Shown here: piece after piece, positions 36,478 to 45,141 of the stretch
Layout: every line of letters begins with the position of its first letter
How positions within the stretch are numbered: position 1 is the stretch's first letter
Assembly (NCBI GenBank): GCA_050633905.1
Contig: JBOEHJ010000074.1
Span: 1 to 64,000, forward strand
Length of the DNA stretch: 64,000 nucleotides
DNA from: JANQPX01 sp050633905
GTDB taxonomy: Bacteria; Pseudomonadota; Alphaproteobacteria; Geminicoccales; Geminicoccaceae
Reading direction: 5' to 3'
The notes under the pieces: generated by a model
What the model saw: only the letters and a program-made list of their open reading frames with translations
Database searches by the model: none
Told to the model about the DNA's origin: nothing
Program-made: the position numbers and the translations under genes

Positions 36478-36810
36478 CTAGCGTTGAATTCGGCCTGCTT
36501 TCCCAGCCGCGGCGGCATAGGCGCTGAGCGGCCTGTCCGCCTTGAACTTGTCATCCCAGCGAACCGACAAATGGCCGAAACGCTGGGCTAGATCTTCCAG
36601 GCTGACATGCCCGAGATTGGGACATCCATCACCCTCGTCGCACAAGCCGAAAGCTTTGTCCTTATCGTTCGGGTCCACACGGGACAATAACCAAGCGCTC
36701 TTCGCCAAAGGCGTGAACAGACGGACAACCGGCCATTCCTCGGTCGTTTTGGCACTATCCCGTCGGTTGGCTTCGAGCGCGGACTGAAGGCGGGCAATCG
36801 GCATGAGCAT
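36478..36810 (-). CDS. DUF2958 protein
   Basis: A 110-residue protein from the ATG at 36810 (AAGGG ~9 bases upstream). Family features are plain: WPVVRLFTPLAKSAWLLSRVDP, AFGLCDEGDGCPNLGHVSLEDL, and a C-terminal DRPLSAYAAAAGKAGRI. DUF2958 genes are typically carried on plasmids and integrative elements, often near conjugation or restriction genes; function is unknown. Its position beside the IS630-type element and broken genes supports an acquired or rearranged segment. Confidence 0.85.
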   Translation of the reverse strand: MLMPIARLQSALEANRRDSAKTTEEWPVVRLFTPLAKSAWLLSRVDPNDKDKAFGLCDEGDGCPNLGHVSLEDLAQRFGHLSVRWDDKFKADRPLSAYAAAAGKAGRIQR

Positions 36811-37022
36811 GGTCAAGGACCCTTGATTGAGATCGAGCGCTTGATCGGATTCATCAGAGAAGACGCTCATCGATGTTGAGAATGTTGCCCAATGAGACAG
36901 TCCTAGCAAGACCCAAGCGTTGGCATATATGCTGATGAAGCCACTGCATGGTCATGCTCGATCCTTCTCTGTGGTGGGTAAAACCGCCTGCCAGGCCAGT
37001 TTTTCCGCCGACCTACCAACAT

Positions 37023-37325
37023 TTAGCCATGTTGTGTCGTGGGTTCGACAGTCGCTTTGACTTTAGCGGCCGCAGATCGCTTCCGGACCCCTGCAGATTT
37101 CTTCTTGGACGACTTTATTGTTTCCTCAGCGGCGGCAAGTTGTTCGACCTCATCTTTGTCGGCATGTTCCTTGTCCGCAGCTTCCTTGGCGAGACGAAGG
37201 GCCCGAAGACGCGAGGTCTTCTGATCCCGTGCTTGTTGTTCCTTCTCGATTTCCTGCATCACGGCTCGATCGCGTGCCGCAAGGTCGGCGGCCCTTCGCT
37301 GAGGGCTTGATTTCGTCGTGTTCAT
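37023..37325 (-). CDS. Small charged helical protein of unknown function
   Basis: A 100-residue protein, almost entirely Lys, Arg, Glu, Ala and Asp, predicted to be one long helix with a basic, Lys/Ala-rich C-terminus (KSSKKKSAGVRKRSAAA). GGAGG is placed about nine bases before the ATG. It sits downstream of csp and the helicase on the same strand, so it may belong to a cold-shock RNA-handling group. I cannot name a family. Confidence 0.65.
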   Translation of the reverse strand: MNTTKSSPQRRAADLAARDRAVMQEIEKEQQARDQKTSRLRALRLAKEAADKEHADKDEVEQLAAAEETIKSSKKKSAGVRKRSAAAKVKATVEPTTQHG

Positions 37326-37369
37326 TATCCAATCCTCCCTTGGTCACCAATGATGCACCATCGATGAAG

Positions 37370-37390
37370 TGCCATGGTCACCCCATGGCA
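37370..37390. repeat. Short perfect hairpin downstream of csp
   Basis: TGCCATGG and CCATGGCA pair perfectly around a five-base loop. It lies in the 130-base gap between the csp stop and the next minus-strand gene. No T-tract follows on the minus strand, so it could be an mRNA 3' stabiliser or processing site rather than a terminator. Confidence 0.4.
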
Positions 37391-37454
37391 AGCCGATCGC
37401 GGCCGGCACGAAGGCGATCAACCGCCATCCGCACCGTACCGTCGATCGTTAGGC

Positions 37455-37664
37455 TCAGCCTGCCTGCAAATTAACCGCAGACGACTTGCCCCGCTGCTGG
37501 TCGACCTCGACCTCATAGCTGATCGCTTGACCTTCGTTCAACGTGCCAAGACCGGACTGTTCGACTGCGCTGATATGCACGAAGACGTCGCCACCGCCAT
37601 TATCGGGGCTGATGAAGCCATAGCCTTTGGTGGCGTTAAACCACTTAACAGTACCCTTATTCAT
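37455..37664 (-). CDS. Cold-shock domain protein
   Basis: A 69-residue CspA-type single-strand nucleic acid chaperone. RNP1 is KGYGFISP and RNP2 is VFVHISAVE; the first strand reads GTVKWFNATKG. It lies 90 bases downstream of the RhlE-like helicase gene on the same strand, an arrangement that fits joint action on RNA secondary structure at low temperature. TAGGAGATC precedes the ATG. Confidence 0.95.
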   Translation of the reverse strand: MNKGTVKWFNATKGYGFISPDNGGGDVFVHISAVEQSGLGTLNEGQAISYEVEVDQQRGKSSAVNLQAG

Positions 37665-37754
37665 GATCTCCTATCCTCTTTCAGTGTTGTTGACGGGAGC
37701 TTCTCTGCTCGCGTCTCGTCGTTGGTGAAAAGGTGATGGTAAAACGGTGATATC

Positions 37755-39164
37755 CTAAACGTGGGCCTGGCGATCCATCGTTTTTGCGCGCGGGCGCCGG
37801 CGAGGTTGGTTGCCCTGTCCGCGATGGGACGTACCAGCGGACGACTTGCCCGCAGCTTGTTTGCTTGCAGCCGGTTTGCCAGCACCTGGTTTCCCCGAGG
37901 CCGGTTTGCCGAGACTAGGCTTGCCCATCCCGGGCCTTCCACGGCGGCGCGACCGGCCTTGGTGCTTCGGCGCCCGCTCGGATCCATTTTCTTTCGGTCG
38001 ACCGCCCCCTCCCTTGCGATGACCTTGAGCAGCGCCATCTACCGGGTCGGATGAACCGTCGAGCCTGCGGCCGATCAGCTTTTCGATGTCCCGCAGCAAC
38101 GGGCGTTCACTGCTGTCATAGAGCGAGACGGCAATGCCGCTCTTGCCGGCTCTTCCCGTCCGGCCGATCCGGTGGACATAGGCTTCAGGCACATCCGGAA
38201 GCTCGTAATTGACAACGTGTGAAACGTCATCAACGTCGATGCCCCTAGCCGCGATATCGGTGGCGACCAGGACCTTCACCTTCCCCGAGCGAAAGCCGGC
38301 CAAGATCCGCTGGCGTTGACCCTGGCTCTTGTTGCCGTGGAGCGCATCCGCGATCAGACCAGCTTTCTGCAGCTGCAGATTAACTTTGTCGGCGCCGCGT
38401 TTGGTGCGCGTGAATACAATGGCGCGCCCAACATCCCTGCCCGCCAGAATATCGATCAAAGCCTGGCGCTTGCCAGGCCGATCCACATGCATCGCCTTTT
38501 GATCTATACGCTCGATCGGCCGGGCGGCTGGCGCCACCGAGATCTCCATCGGGTCGTCAAGAAATTCATCAGCGAGCCGTCGGATCGGCTTCGGCATGGT
38601 CGCGGATAACAGAACGGTCTGCCGCTTGCGTTCTATCCGACCGAGAATGCTGCGGATCGCCGGCATGAAGCCGAGATCGAGCATCTGATCGCCCTCATCG
38701 AGGACGGCGATGTCGGTATCGCCGAGATGAACAGCGCCGGTTTGAAGGTGATCCAGCAGACGGCCAGGCGTGGCAACAACGATGTCGACACCCCTCGCCA
38801 TGGCGCGTATCTGCGGCCCCGGCTTGGCGCCACCGACGATCACCACGACAGAATGACGCGTGAAGCGCCCGTAGGTTCGGATGCTGGCGGCGATCTGGGC
38901 GACCAGCTCACGCGTTGGTGCTAGGATCAGCGCCCCGCAACTCTTGGGATTGCGCGTCCGCTTGCTCTGGGCCAGGCGGTCGAGTAACGGCAGGACGAAG
39001 GACGCGGTCTTACCTGTCCCCGTCTGCGCAATGGCTAGAATGTCTTTGGAGGCGATCATAGCGGGAACCACCGCAGCCTGGATGGGCGTCGGTGTTTCAT
39101 AGCCTTCAGCCGATACGGCTTGAAGGATCGACCCGGCGAGGCCAAGGTCATTGAATTGTTTCAA
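37755..39164 (-). CDS. RhlE-like ATP-dependent RNA helicase (motif II DEGD)
   Basis: A 469-residue DEAD-box-type helicase. Q motif region with PTPIQAAVVPAM, motif I AQTGTGKT, Ia PTRELVAQ, motif III SATMP, motif V ATDIAARGID and motif VI HRIGRTGRAG are all present. Motif II reads DEGD rather than DEAD; Gly at the third position is unusual but the metal-binding acidic residues remain. After ~375 the C-terminus is a long Lys/Arg/Gly/Pro-rich tail with an imperfect KP[AG][AS]GKP repeat, typical of RNA-binding tails. It precedes csp on the same strand. Confidence 0.93.
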   Translation of the reverse strand: MKQFNDLGLAGSILQAVSAEGYETPTPIQAAVVPAMIASKDILAIAQTGTGKTASFVLPLLDRLAQSKRTRNPKSCGALILAPTRELVAQIAASIRTYGRFTRHSVVVIVGGAKPGPQIRAMARGVDIVVATPGRLLDHLQTGAVHLGDTDIAVLDEGDQMLDLGFMPAIRSILGRIERKRQTVLLSATMPKPIRRLADEFLDDPMEISVAPAARPIERIDQKAMHVDRPGKRQALIDILAGRDVGRAIVFTRTKRGADKVNLQLQKAGLIADALHGNKSQGQRQRILAGFRSGKVKVLVATDIAARGIDVDDVSHVVNYELPDVPEAYVHRIGRTGRAGKSGIAVSLYDSSERPLLRDIEKLIGRRLDGSSDPVDGAAQGHRKGGGGRPKENGSERAPKHQGRSRRRGRPGMGKPSLGKPASGKPGAGKPAASKQAAGKSSAGTSHRGQGNQPRRRPRAKTMDRQAHV

Positions 39165-40120
39165 GTGGGAACTCTCATTCGTCGAGGTACCATAACCCAG
39201 CGGTCAATGGCGCTCGACGGCATAGTGCCGTTAAGGCTGTCAGTATGGATGGACTGCCGGTGGGGTTTCTTGTTTGTATAAATTGCCATCATGGCAGATC
39301 GGCCATACGGCAATGATTTACAAACGCCGCCGACGATTGCGTCGTCGTCCACACGCGGCGAGTGATGAGAGAACAAAACACAATCCTACCCCAATGGCAA
39401 TCGAAATCGTCGTGTGAGATGGCGAGATGTCAGCTGGCGGGTATTATTTTCACCTCAGTTCTACAACAAGACAAATTATCTTCCATCGCCTTTCAATAGA
39501 ATGGCATCACGGCATGACATTGATTAGGTCAAGTTCAACAGGTGAACGATGAGCATTAAAACGCAACATCAACCAAACACATAATGTTCTTGTTTCTTCT
39601 TGGTCGCTAAAGTGCCTTTCTTGTACCTAGACTAAACGCCAATATGCTAGACTAGTCTCCATCACCCACGAACGTAGACGCCAAAATGGTGCGGGCCTCC
39701 AGAGCGTTTTTCGACCAAACGGCATGATCGCCAGCCCATAGGTATGTAGGAAGTCCCTTGGCACTGCCCATCTCAGCTTCCGATTTAGGAAACCAAGTAA
39801 CCATACCAGCGCCCAAGCCCCGATGATCTCCAGGCCTGACGAATGTCACATCAAGCGATTGATCGGCAACCAGAAGACAAATACCGCGATCATCCTAACG
39901 ATACCCCACCACAGAAAATCAGCCCTCAACCATGCGAACAAGCTGAAAATCACTGCATCCTAACGTTTGAACTGAGAACAATTTCACCGAAAGTCGTAAT
40001 GCTTCTTGCTTAATTTCGCCGATCAGTTACGTTCCGCCGTGAACATAGAGCACTACCGTGGCAATCTTTCGCAATCCAGCTAAGCTTGCCAAGTGCAAAC
40101 GCGTAGCGAAGGATATCGTC
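39165..40120. other. Long AT-richer intergenic region with one doubtful small frame
   Basis: About 950 bases between the divergently placed helicase and second csp gene. Promoters for both, and a long csp 5' leader of the sort used for cold regulation, probably lie here. A minus-strand frame at 39652-39849 (65 codons, GTG start) has protein-like composition (LPTYLWAGDHAVW) but lacks a good ribosome site and a recognisable family; it may be a gene remnant. Confidence 0.45.
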
Positions 40121-40330
40121 ATGGCCTCAGGCACCGTGAAATGGTTTAACCCCACCAAGGGTTTTGGATTCATTCAGCCAGAAGACGGCTCTAAGGATGT
40201 GTTCGTGCACATCTCAGCCGTTGAGCGCGCTGGCTTGCAGGGCCTCTCTGAAGGACAGCAAGTTGAGTATGAACTGGTTCCTGGACGGGACGGCAAGTCA
40301 TCTGCCGAGAACCTCAGCGTCCAGAACTAA
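40121..40330 (+). CDS. Cold-shock domain protein
   Basis: A second 69-residue CspA-type protein (RNP1 KGFGFIQP, RNP2 VFVHISAVE), about two-thirds identical by eye to the one at 37455. GAAGGA is placed nine bases before the ATG at 40121; an upstream start at 40058 would add 21 unrelated residues. It is followed by a hairpin and then by a small basic protein gene. Confidence 0.94.
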   Translation: MASGTVKWFNPTKGFGFIQPEDGSKDVFVHISAVERAGLQGLSEGQQVEYELVPGRDGKSSAENLSVQN

Positions 40331-40344
40331 TTGATCTCATCGGA

Positions 40345-40383
40345 GGAGAAGGTGTCACCTGGATGCCAGGTCGCGCCTTCTCC
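40345..40383 (+). terminator. Two-tier hairpin after csp, probable terminator or attenuator
   Basis: GGAGAAGG (40345-40352) pairs with CCTTCTCC (40376-40383), and an inner stem ACCTGG/CCAGGT closes a three-base loop. Only three T follow, so it may be a leaky terminator that lets some transcription reach the next small gene 33 bases downstream. Confidence 0.65.
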
Positions 40384-40415
40384 TTTCGTTGAGGCGCAAG
40401 ATCGATTGGGAGTTT

Positions 40416-40580
40416 ATGGCGCGCAAGCCAAACTACCGCTTCGAACGTCACGAGCGTGAGCGGGCCAAAGCTGCAAAAAAGGCCGCCAAGCAAGAAGCCA
40501 AGGCGGAAAAGAAAACTGATCCCCAAGCGGATGATGGTGCTGAGATTGCTCAGCCATCACTGCAAGATGGCGATGCTTGA
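40416..40580 (+). CDS. Small basic protein of unknown function
   Basis: A 54-residue protein starting MARKPNYRFERHERERAK, then a Lys/Ala helix and an acidic C-terminus. GGGAG sits close to the ATG. Similar short proteins following csp genes are common in related bacteria as I recall, but their role is not known to me. Its position behind a leaky hairpin suggests joint expression with csp. Confidence 0.62.
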   Translation: MARKPNYRFERHERERAKAAKKAAKQEAKAEKKTDPQADDGAEIAQPSLQDGDA

Positions 40581-40869
40581 ATATAGTTTACGTCCCGTAG
40601 CCGGTTCCTCACTGGCGTAAGGCTATCGATCTTACCGGCGACGATATTGACGTCTACCGACCTCTCAGAAAACATTCACTACCAGCTTCGACCAATGGTG
40701 TTTGAGCCATAAAGGTGTATGTCGCTCCGCCGCCCCCGACGTGATCATCGTGATCGGATGTGACCCCGTAGCCAACATGCTTTCGGCCGAAATCTTCTAC
40801 GGCTGGGATCAATAGCGGCTCTGGCACTGATTGGTGCCCTTGTAGGTTTTGACATCTAGAGAACCCGTT

Positions 40870-41349
40870 TCAAGAATCATGCCTCTCCCGGCTTACCCGG
40901 CGGACCCTCATCAGGGCATTGCGTGCAATGGCGATATGGAACGGCATGATGGCCGCAAGATAAGCATGTCCGCCAAGATTGTGCGGTGCGACCCAAGTCG
41001 CCAGGCTGACTTTGGCCTCATGAGAGAGCACGGAGACCCGGAAATTCAGGTGCTTGTCATCAAAGCCAGCGATGAGTTCTGTTGCCGTTTCAGATTCGAC
41101 AGGAAAAATCCCGACACGGTCGGCTGCGTCCGGGCCGTCATTGTCGAGGCCGAATGGCGCGGTGACGATGCGTCGGATCATGAGGAGAAACCGGGCCCAA
41201 GAAGGAAAATCGGTGATGGTCTCAGCGGCATCGCGCACAGGCATGCTGGCCGTCACCGCATAACAGTCAAGGAAATCGCCGGGCTTGCAACGCTGATGCA
41301 AAGCGCTTTCAGAAGGCAGCGCTATCTTGGTGACATTGCTCAAATTCAT
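40870..41349 (-). CDS. DUF2867 protein
   Basis: A 159-residue protein with the DUF2867 pattern: DFLDCYAVTA, WARFLLMIRRIVTAPFGL, VGIFPVESETATELIAGFDDKHLNFRVSV, and a C-terminal GGHAYLAAIMPFHIAIARNAL. The family has a START-like or SRPBCC-like fold and is often fused to SDR oxidoreductases; the SDR gene at 42040 is nearby but not fused. Function unknown. GAGGGAG lies upstream of the ATG. Confidence 0.85.
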   Translation of the reverse strand: MNLSNVTKIALPSESALHQRCKPGDFLDCYAVTASMPVRDAAETITDFPSWARFLLMIRRIVTAPFGLDNDGPDAADRVGIFPVESETATELIAGFDDKHLNFRVSVLSHEAKVSLATWVAPHNLGGHAYLAAIMPFHIAIARNALMRVRRVSRERHDS

Positions 41350-41427
41350 CCGTCACTGTCTCCCTCATTAGGAATCCACCATGCCGGCCCGGCGGACTGA
41401 GCAGCCCAGATGTCGGCCTATCGCGGT

Positions 41428-41895
41428 TCAGCCGTCTGATTTCGGTTCCAGCATATAAGCGATAAACTCGGACTTGGGGGTGAATTGGTCATAGAGCCTT
41501 CGCCCACGGTAGTTCGTTTCCTGGGTCAACCAGAACAAGAGCGGCCAACCACGCTTTTCGAATTCAGCCCGTACATCCGTGATCAGTGCTTTACCGATTC
41601 CACCGCCACGAAGATTTTCGCGCACATAGAGATCACTCAGATAACCAGCATCGGTGCCAACTAGCGTCAGTGGCCAGGTCGTGAAATGCGCTAAGCCGAC
41701 GATCCCTTCATCAGCCAAGTCAGCCACGATCCCTTGCATTGGATGATTGGGATCATGGAGCCAGTTCCAGACGCGTTTGATCACCTCAGGCTCAGACGGG
41801 AAATGATAGAACTCAAGATAGCCTTCGAACAAAGCCGACCACCCGGCAAAATCCTTCTCTGACACCGGCCGACAGACAACGTCTATTTTCGGCAT
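41428..41895 (-). CDS. GNAT-family N-acetyltransferase
   Basis: A 155-residue acetyl-CoA-dependent acetyltransferase. The acetyl-CoA pyrophosphate loop is NLRGGGIGKALI, followed by an amphipathic helix and WLTQETNYRGRRLYDQFT, the usual motif B region. N-terminal WSALFEGYLEFYHFP is common in the subgroup annotated as small-molecule or aminoglycoside-like acetyltransferases. AGGTGA precedes the ATG at 41895; an ATG two codons upstream is also possible. The substrate is unknown. Confidence 0.88.
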   Translation of the reverse strand: MPKIDVVCRPVSEKDFAGWSALFEGYLEFYHFPSEPEVIKRVWNWLHDPNHPMQGIVADLADEGIVGLAHFTTWPLTLVGTDAGYLSDLYVRENLRGGGIGKALITDVRAEFEKRGWPLLFWLTQETNYRGRRLYDQFTPKSEFIAYMLEPKSDG

Positions 41896-42039
41896 TTCCA
41901 TCACCTCATTGTTCGTTATCCCAAGAGACCGCTTGCAAAAGCTACTCTGATGCCGACGGGCTTTGGAACACAATTGAAACCATCTATTTGGCGCTCGTTT
42001 GGAATAAACATTGGCGTAGTAACAGGGCTCCAGCCACCC

Positions 42040-42774
42040 CTAACCATTTGCCACACCACCATCGACATTAATCACCTGGCCGGTGATGAAACTTGCCCCA
42101 GGTCCGAGCAGAAACTGAATGACGCTTGCCACTTCACGCGGATGGCCAAACCGTTTGAGAGCGGTCTCGGCACGCAGACGCTCACGGCGCGTCTCGTCGG
42201 CCAGGAGATGAGCCGGCATCGTGGTTTCAATGATGCCGGGTGCCAGGCCGTTCACCAAGGTATCCGGGCCAAGTTTCTTCGAGAGTGCTCGCACCAGCCC
42301 AATGATCCCACCCTTGGCTGCCGTATAAGCAATATGATCGAACGAACCACGCCTGAAGGCAACCGAGCTGATGAAAATCATCCGGCTCGCCACATCGGTC
42401 GCCAACCTGGGTCGACATGCTGCTGCCATATCAAAGGCGTTGGTAAGATTGGCGGCGATGACATCGTTCCAAATCGGCCTTGAGGCTGCATCCAGATCAT
42501 CCGTAACGAAAATACCGGCGAGATGGACAAGGCCGTAAATCGGGCGATCAATCTCTTTGATTGCTGCAACGCAGGCCTCAGGTGAGTTCAAATCAGATGT
42601 TACTGTCCGAACCCGTCCGCCTGCGTTTAACTCGGCCTTGAGCGTCTCCAGCGCTGCCCCATTGGCGTCGATAAGACAAAGATCAGCGCCGTCATCCAAC
42701 AGCAACTTAGCCGTCTCTGTGCCAATCCCGCCGGCCCCGCCGGTGATCACCACCGCCTTGTCGTCGAGCTGCAT
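42040..42774 (-). CDS. SDR-family oxidoreductase
   Basis: A 244-residue short-chain dehydrogenase/reductase. The cofactor loop is TGGAGGIGTETAKLL, a conserved Asp in LIDANG suggests NAD(H) preference, and the catalytic Ser is in MIFISSVAF with YTAAKGG supplying Tyr and Lys. The C-terminus has the PGASFITGQVINVDGG ending typical of classical SDRs such as 3-oxoacyl-ACP reductase-like enzymes. TAGGAG lies about seven bases before the ATG. Substrate unknown. Confidence 0.92.
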   Translation of the reverse strand: MQLDDKAVVITGGAGGIGTETAKLLLDDGADLCLIDANGAALETLKAELNAGGRVRTVTSDLNSPEACVAAIKEIDRPIYGLVHLAGIFVTDDLDAASRPIWNDVIAANLTNAFDMAAACRPRLATDVASRMIFISSVAFRRGSFDHIAYTAAKGGIIGLVRALSKKLGPDTLVNGLAPGIIETTMPAHLLADETRRERLRAETALKRFGHPREVASVIQFLLGPGASFITGQVINVDGGVANG

Positions 42775-43165
42775 GCGTCTCTCCTATCAACAAGCAAATT
42801 CATCCCCAACCTTGGTACGAGATATGATGACCAGCTTCCCCCGCCCTTTAGTCAAGAGGCCTTCCCCAATTTCGCACAAATTCGCTCGCTCTCGATCAGC
42901 TTTCGACAGCTTTTCCTCCTCAACCGATCGGTGAGTGTGCCCATAACGATTGTTCTCGATTCAACCAGCTGCAAACAAATCTTCACGCGCCGGTTACCCC
43001 TCCATCGCTGATCCCAGCGGTAGGTCTCCGTACATCACCATCAGTCTGATAATGCGTGAAATACAATCATAGATTGCACCTTTGTCTTGTTGTAAGCCTG
43101 ACGATCAACGATAGTTCGATGATGCAAAAGTGAAAATCATAACTGCATCAATGGGGAGACAAGAG
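42775..43165. other. Divergent intergenic region, nothing recognised
   Basis: About 390 bases between the minus-strand SDR gene and the plus-strand SnoaL-like gene. Promoters for both are expected. I see no coding frame with a ribosome site, no hairpin-T-tract and no clear palindrome. Confidence 0.45.
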
Positions 43166-43639
43166 GTGATAAAAATACCGTTGTCGGGATGCACGTTTGT
43201 GGGATTATTGTTGGGCATGAGCGTCGCCACAGCTGGTGACATGGCCTTGCCCGCATTGGTGACACAAGACGACCCTCAGGCGGTTGTCGACGAACATCTG
43301 GACGCGTTGAACGAATGCGATTGGGATCGTCTCATGGCCCAATACCCTGATGACGTCGAGTTTCATCTCGTCGACGGTGTCTTGATCAAGGGTCGGGAAG
43401 CAGTCGGCGAATTGTTCGCCGGGTTTTGCAAATTACCCGAGGATGGCGGCCTCAAGGGCCTGACCTTCACGACGATCAGCAGCTTCACCGTGGACGGCAC
43501 CATCAACGTCCTTTGGTCAGCGGACGCCGACTTTCTCACCGAACCTCACATCGGCTCAGATGCCTATGTCACCAAGGACGGACTGATGTACGCCCAGGTC
43601 ACGACCTTCGATGGCAGCAAGTTGAAGTTCAAAGAATAG
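43166..43639 (+). CDS. Exported SnoaL-like (NTF2-fold) protein
   Basis: A 157-residue protein from a GTG at 43166 with GGGAG eight bases upstream; this start gives a clean signal peptide (basic start, hydrophobic core to ~residue 20, cleavage near ATA-GD). The mature part matches SnoaL/NTF2-like proteins: DDPQAVVDEHLDALNECDWD, then VEFHLVDGVLIKGREAVGELF, and VLWSADADF. Such folds act as isomerases, dehydratases or binding domains. Export is unusual for enzymatic SnoaL members and suggests a periplasmic binding role. Confidence 0.82.
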   Translation: MIKIPLSGCTFVGLLLGMSVATAGDMALPALVTQDDPQAVVDEHLDALNECDWDRLMAQYPDDVEFHLVDGVLIKGREAVGELFAGFCKLPEDGGLKGLTFTTISSFTVDGTINVLWSADADFLTEPHIGSDAYVTKDGLMYAQVTTFDGSKLKFKE

Positions 43640-43762
43640 CCGAGGCGGTCCGGCCATGGTTGTGGTATGACCACTGTAATGGCCGGGATCGACGGTATGC
43701 GGCTAAGTTTTCGACGTTGGTAGCGGATAATTTCGTTGCAACATGACCACTAGGACACGTCT

Positions 43763-44470
43763 TTATCCGGCCTGTTCTGCCCTTACAACGAAACGATCGG
43801 CATCAGGCATGTTCGGTGGGAGTGCTCGTTGCAGAACCATGGCGGCGGCGATCACATAGTCGCCGTTCGCTTTTGGGGTAACGCTGTTCGGAACCGAGAT
43901 AAGCCGCGATACCGTCATGCTCGAGCACGCGATTTTGAAGGCCCGCAGACCTGGCATCTCAGCGAGGAGATCGGAAAGCCACTCCACATAGGCTATGAAG
44001 GCTTCGACCAAGACAATATCGGCAAAACTAAGGCGATTTCCCTCACAAAAAATCGCCACCATTGGACGCCAAACGTGCTTGGATGCAGGCCCCAAACTTC
44101 GCAACACGAGCTTGCTTGGCAGCAATGACGATCACGGTCGTTGGCTGAAAGGCAGCTTGGATCGCTAGCTCCGCGAAATCCCCCACAGCCCCGGCAATCA
44201 TGTCACGCCAAAGGGCCTCGCGATCACCATCACCATAGAGATCACCACGCCGCGCCAAATGCCTGATCATCGCGCTGGATTGGTACAAGTTCAGACCACC
44301 CAGTTCCAAAAGAGGCATCTGATCGAAAAGCAACTTACCCGAAGCTCGTAAAGCAGCGAGCGCGTCCGGCGTTTCGATCGGGATGTTCTGAAAGGCTATT
44401 CGGCTGGCGGCAGACATCCACCGCATCGTACGGCACGCCCTCGCCCCTTGAAGTAATGAAGCGTTGCCAT
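43763..44470 (-). pseudogene. Glutathione S-transferase gene with two frameshifts
   Basis: Three frames spell one GST. The start MATLHYFKGRGRA at 44470 is followed after a shift near 44430 by RWMSAASRIAFQNIPIE, the thioredoxin-like domain with QMPLLELGGLNLYQSSAMIRHLA (cis-Pro and Gln-Ser glutathione contacts), and the first part of the helical domain to NGGDF. At a T6 run near 44045 it shifts again, continuing GNRLSFADIVLVEAFIAYVEW to the end. Removing one T restores the frame. Overall length (~230) is normal. Sequencing error in homopolymers is a serious alternative to real inactivation. Confidence 0.78.
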
Positions 44471-44769
44471 CGATCTCATTGTCCCGGATGCCGCCTGCGC
44501 AGAATTCATAACGCCAGGAGGCGGGAAGTGCTTCAATGCTTCGTATGCGCCCAACAATCGACGGTCTACAGTTGCACCCTCACCTTCCAAGGTCGATTTA
44601 GTGAGCATGGTCGTGCTGGGCAGATGGCAGGGATTAACCGAGCAAACAATCTGATCCGTCTTCGGGCCTATTACTGGACTTTTTTATTCCGATGTCGATT
44701 CCGCAATGTGTCGATCGTCTGATAGATACAGGGGCATGGTGCCGCTGTTTGGAAATAGGGAGTATCGAG

Positions 44770-45120
44770 ATGCAGTATATGTGCCTGATCTATGCAACGG
44801 AAAGTTCAGCCCCAACCCCTGGCTCGACTGAATTCAAGGCCATGCTCGACGCTTATGGCGCCTTTACCCAGAAGGTTCAGGACGACGGCAAGATGGTTGC
44901 CGGCAACGCGCTCCAGCCTGTAGCGACCGCAACTACCGTTTCCGTGCGGGAGGGTGCGACCGAGACTATCGATGGACCGTTCGCGGAAACCAAGGAGCAG
45001 CTCGGGGGCTATTATATTCTCGACTGCAAGGATCTGGACGAGGCCATGACCTATGCGGCCATGATCCCGTCTGCCAAGAGAGGACGGATCGAGGTGCGGC
45101 CGGTGATGGTCTTCGACTGA
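44770..45120 (+). CDS. YCII/DGPF-domain protein
   Basis: A 116-residue protein of the YCII-related family. It starts MQYMCLIYATE, and has the conserved DGPFAETKEQLGGYYILDC block and PSAKRGRIEVRPV near the end. GGGAG is eight bases before the ATG. The next gene, 21 bases on, is an ECF42-type sigma factor; DGPF proteins are the recognised genomic partners of that sigma group. How the pair senses a signal is not established. Confidence 0.93.
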   Translation: MQYMCLIYATESSAPTPGSTEFKAMLDAYGAFTQKVQDDGKMVAGNALQPVATATTVSVREGATETIDGPFAETKEQLGGYYILDCKDLDEAMTYAAMIPSAKRGRIEVRPVMVFD

Positions 45121-45141
45121 GCGCTAGGCGACAACGTTCCC

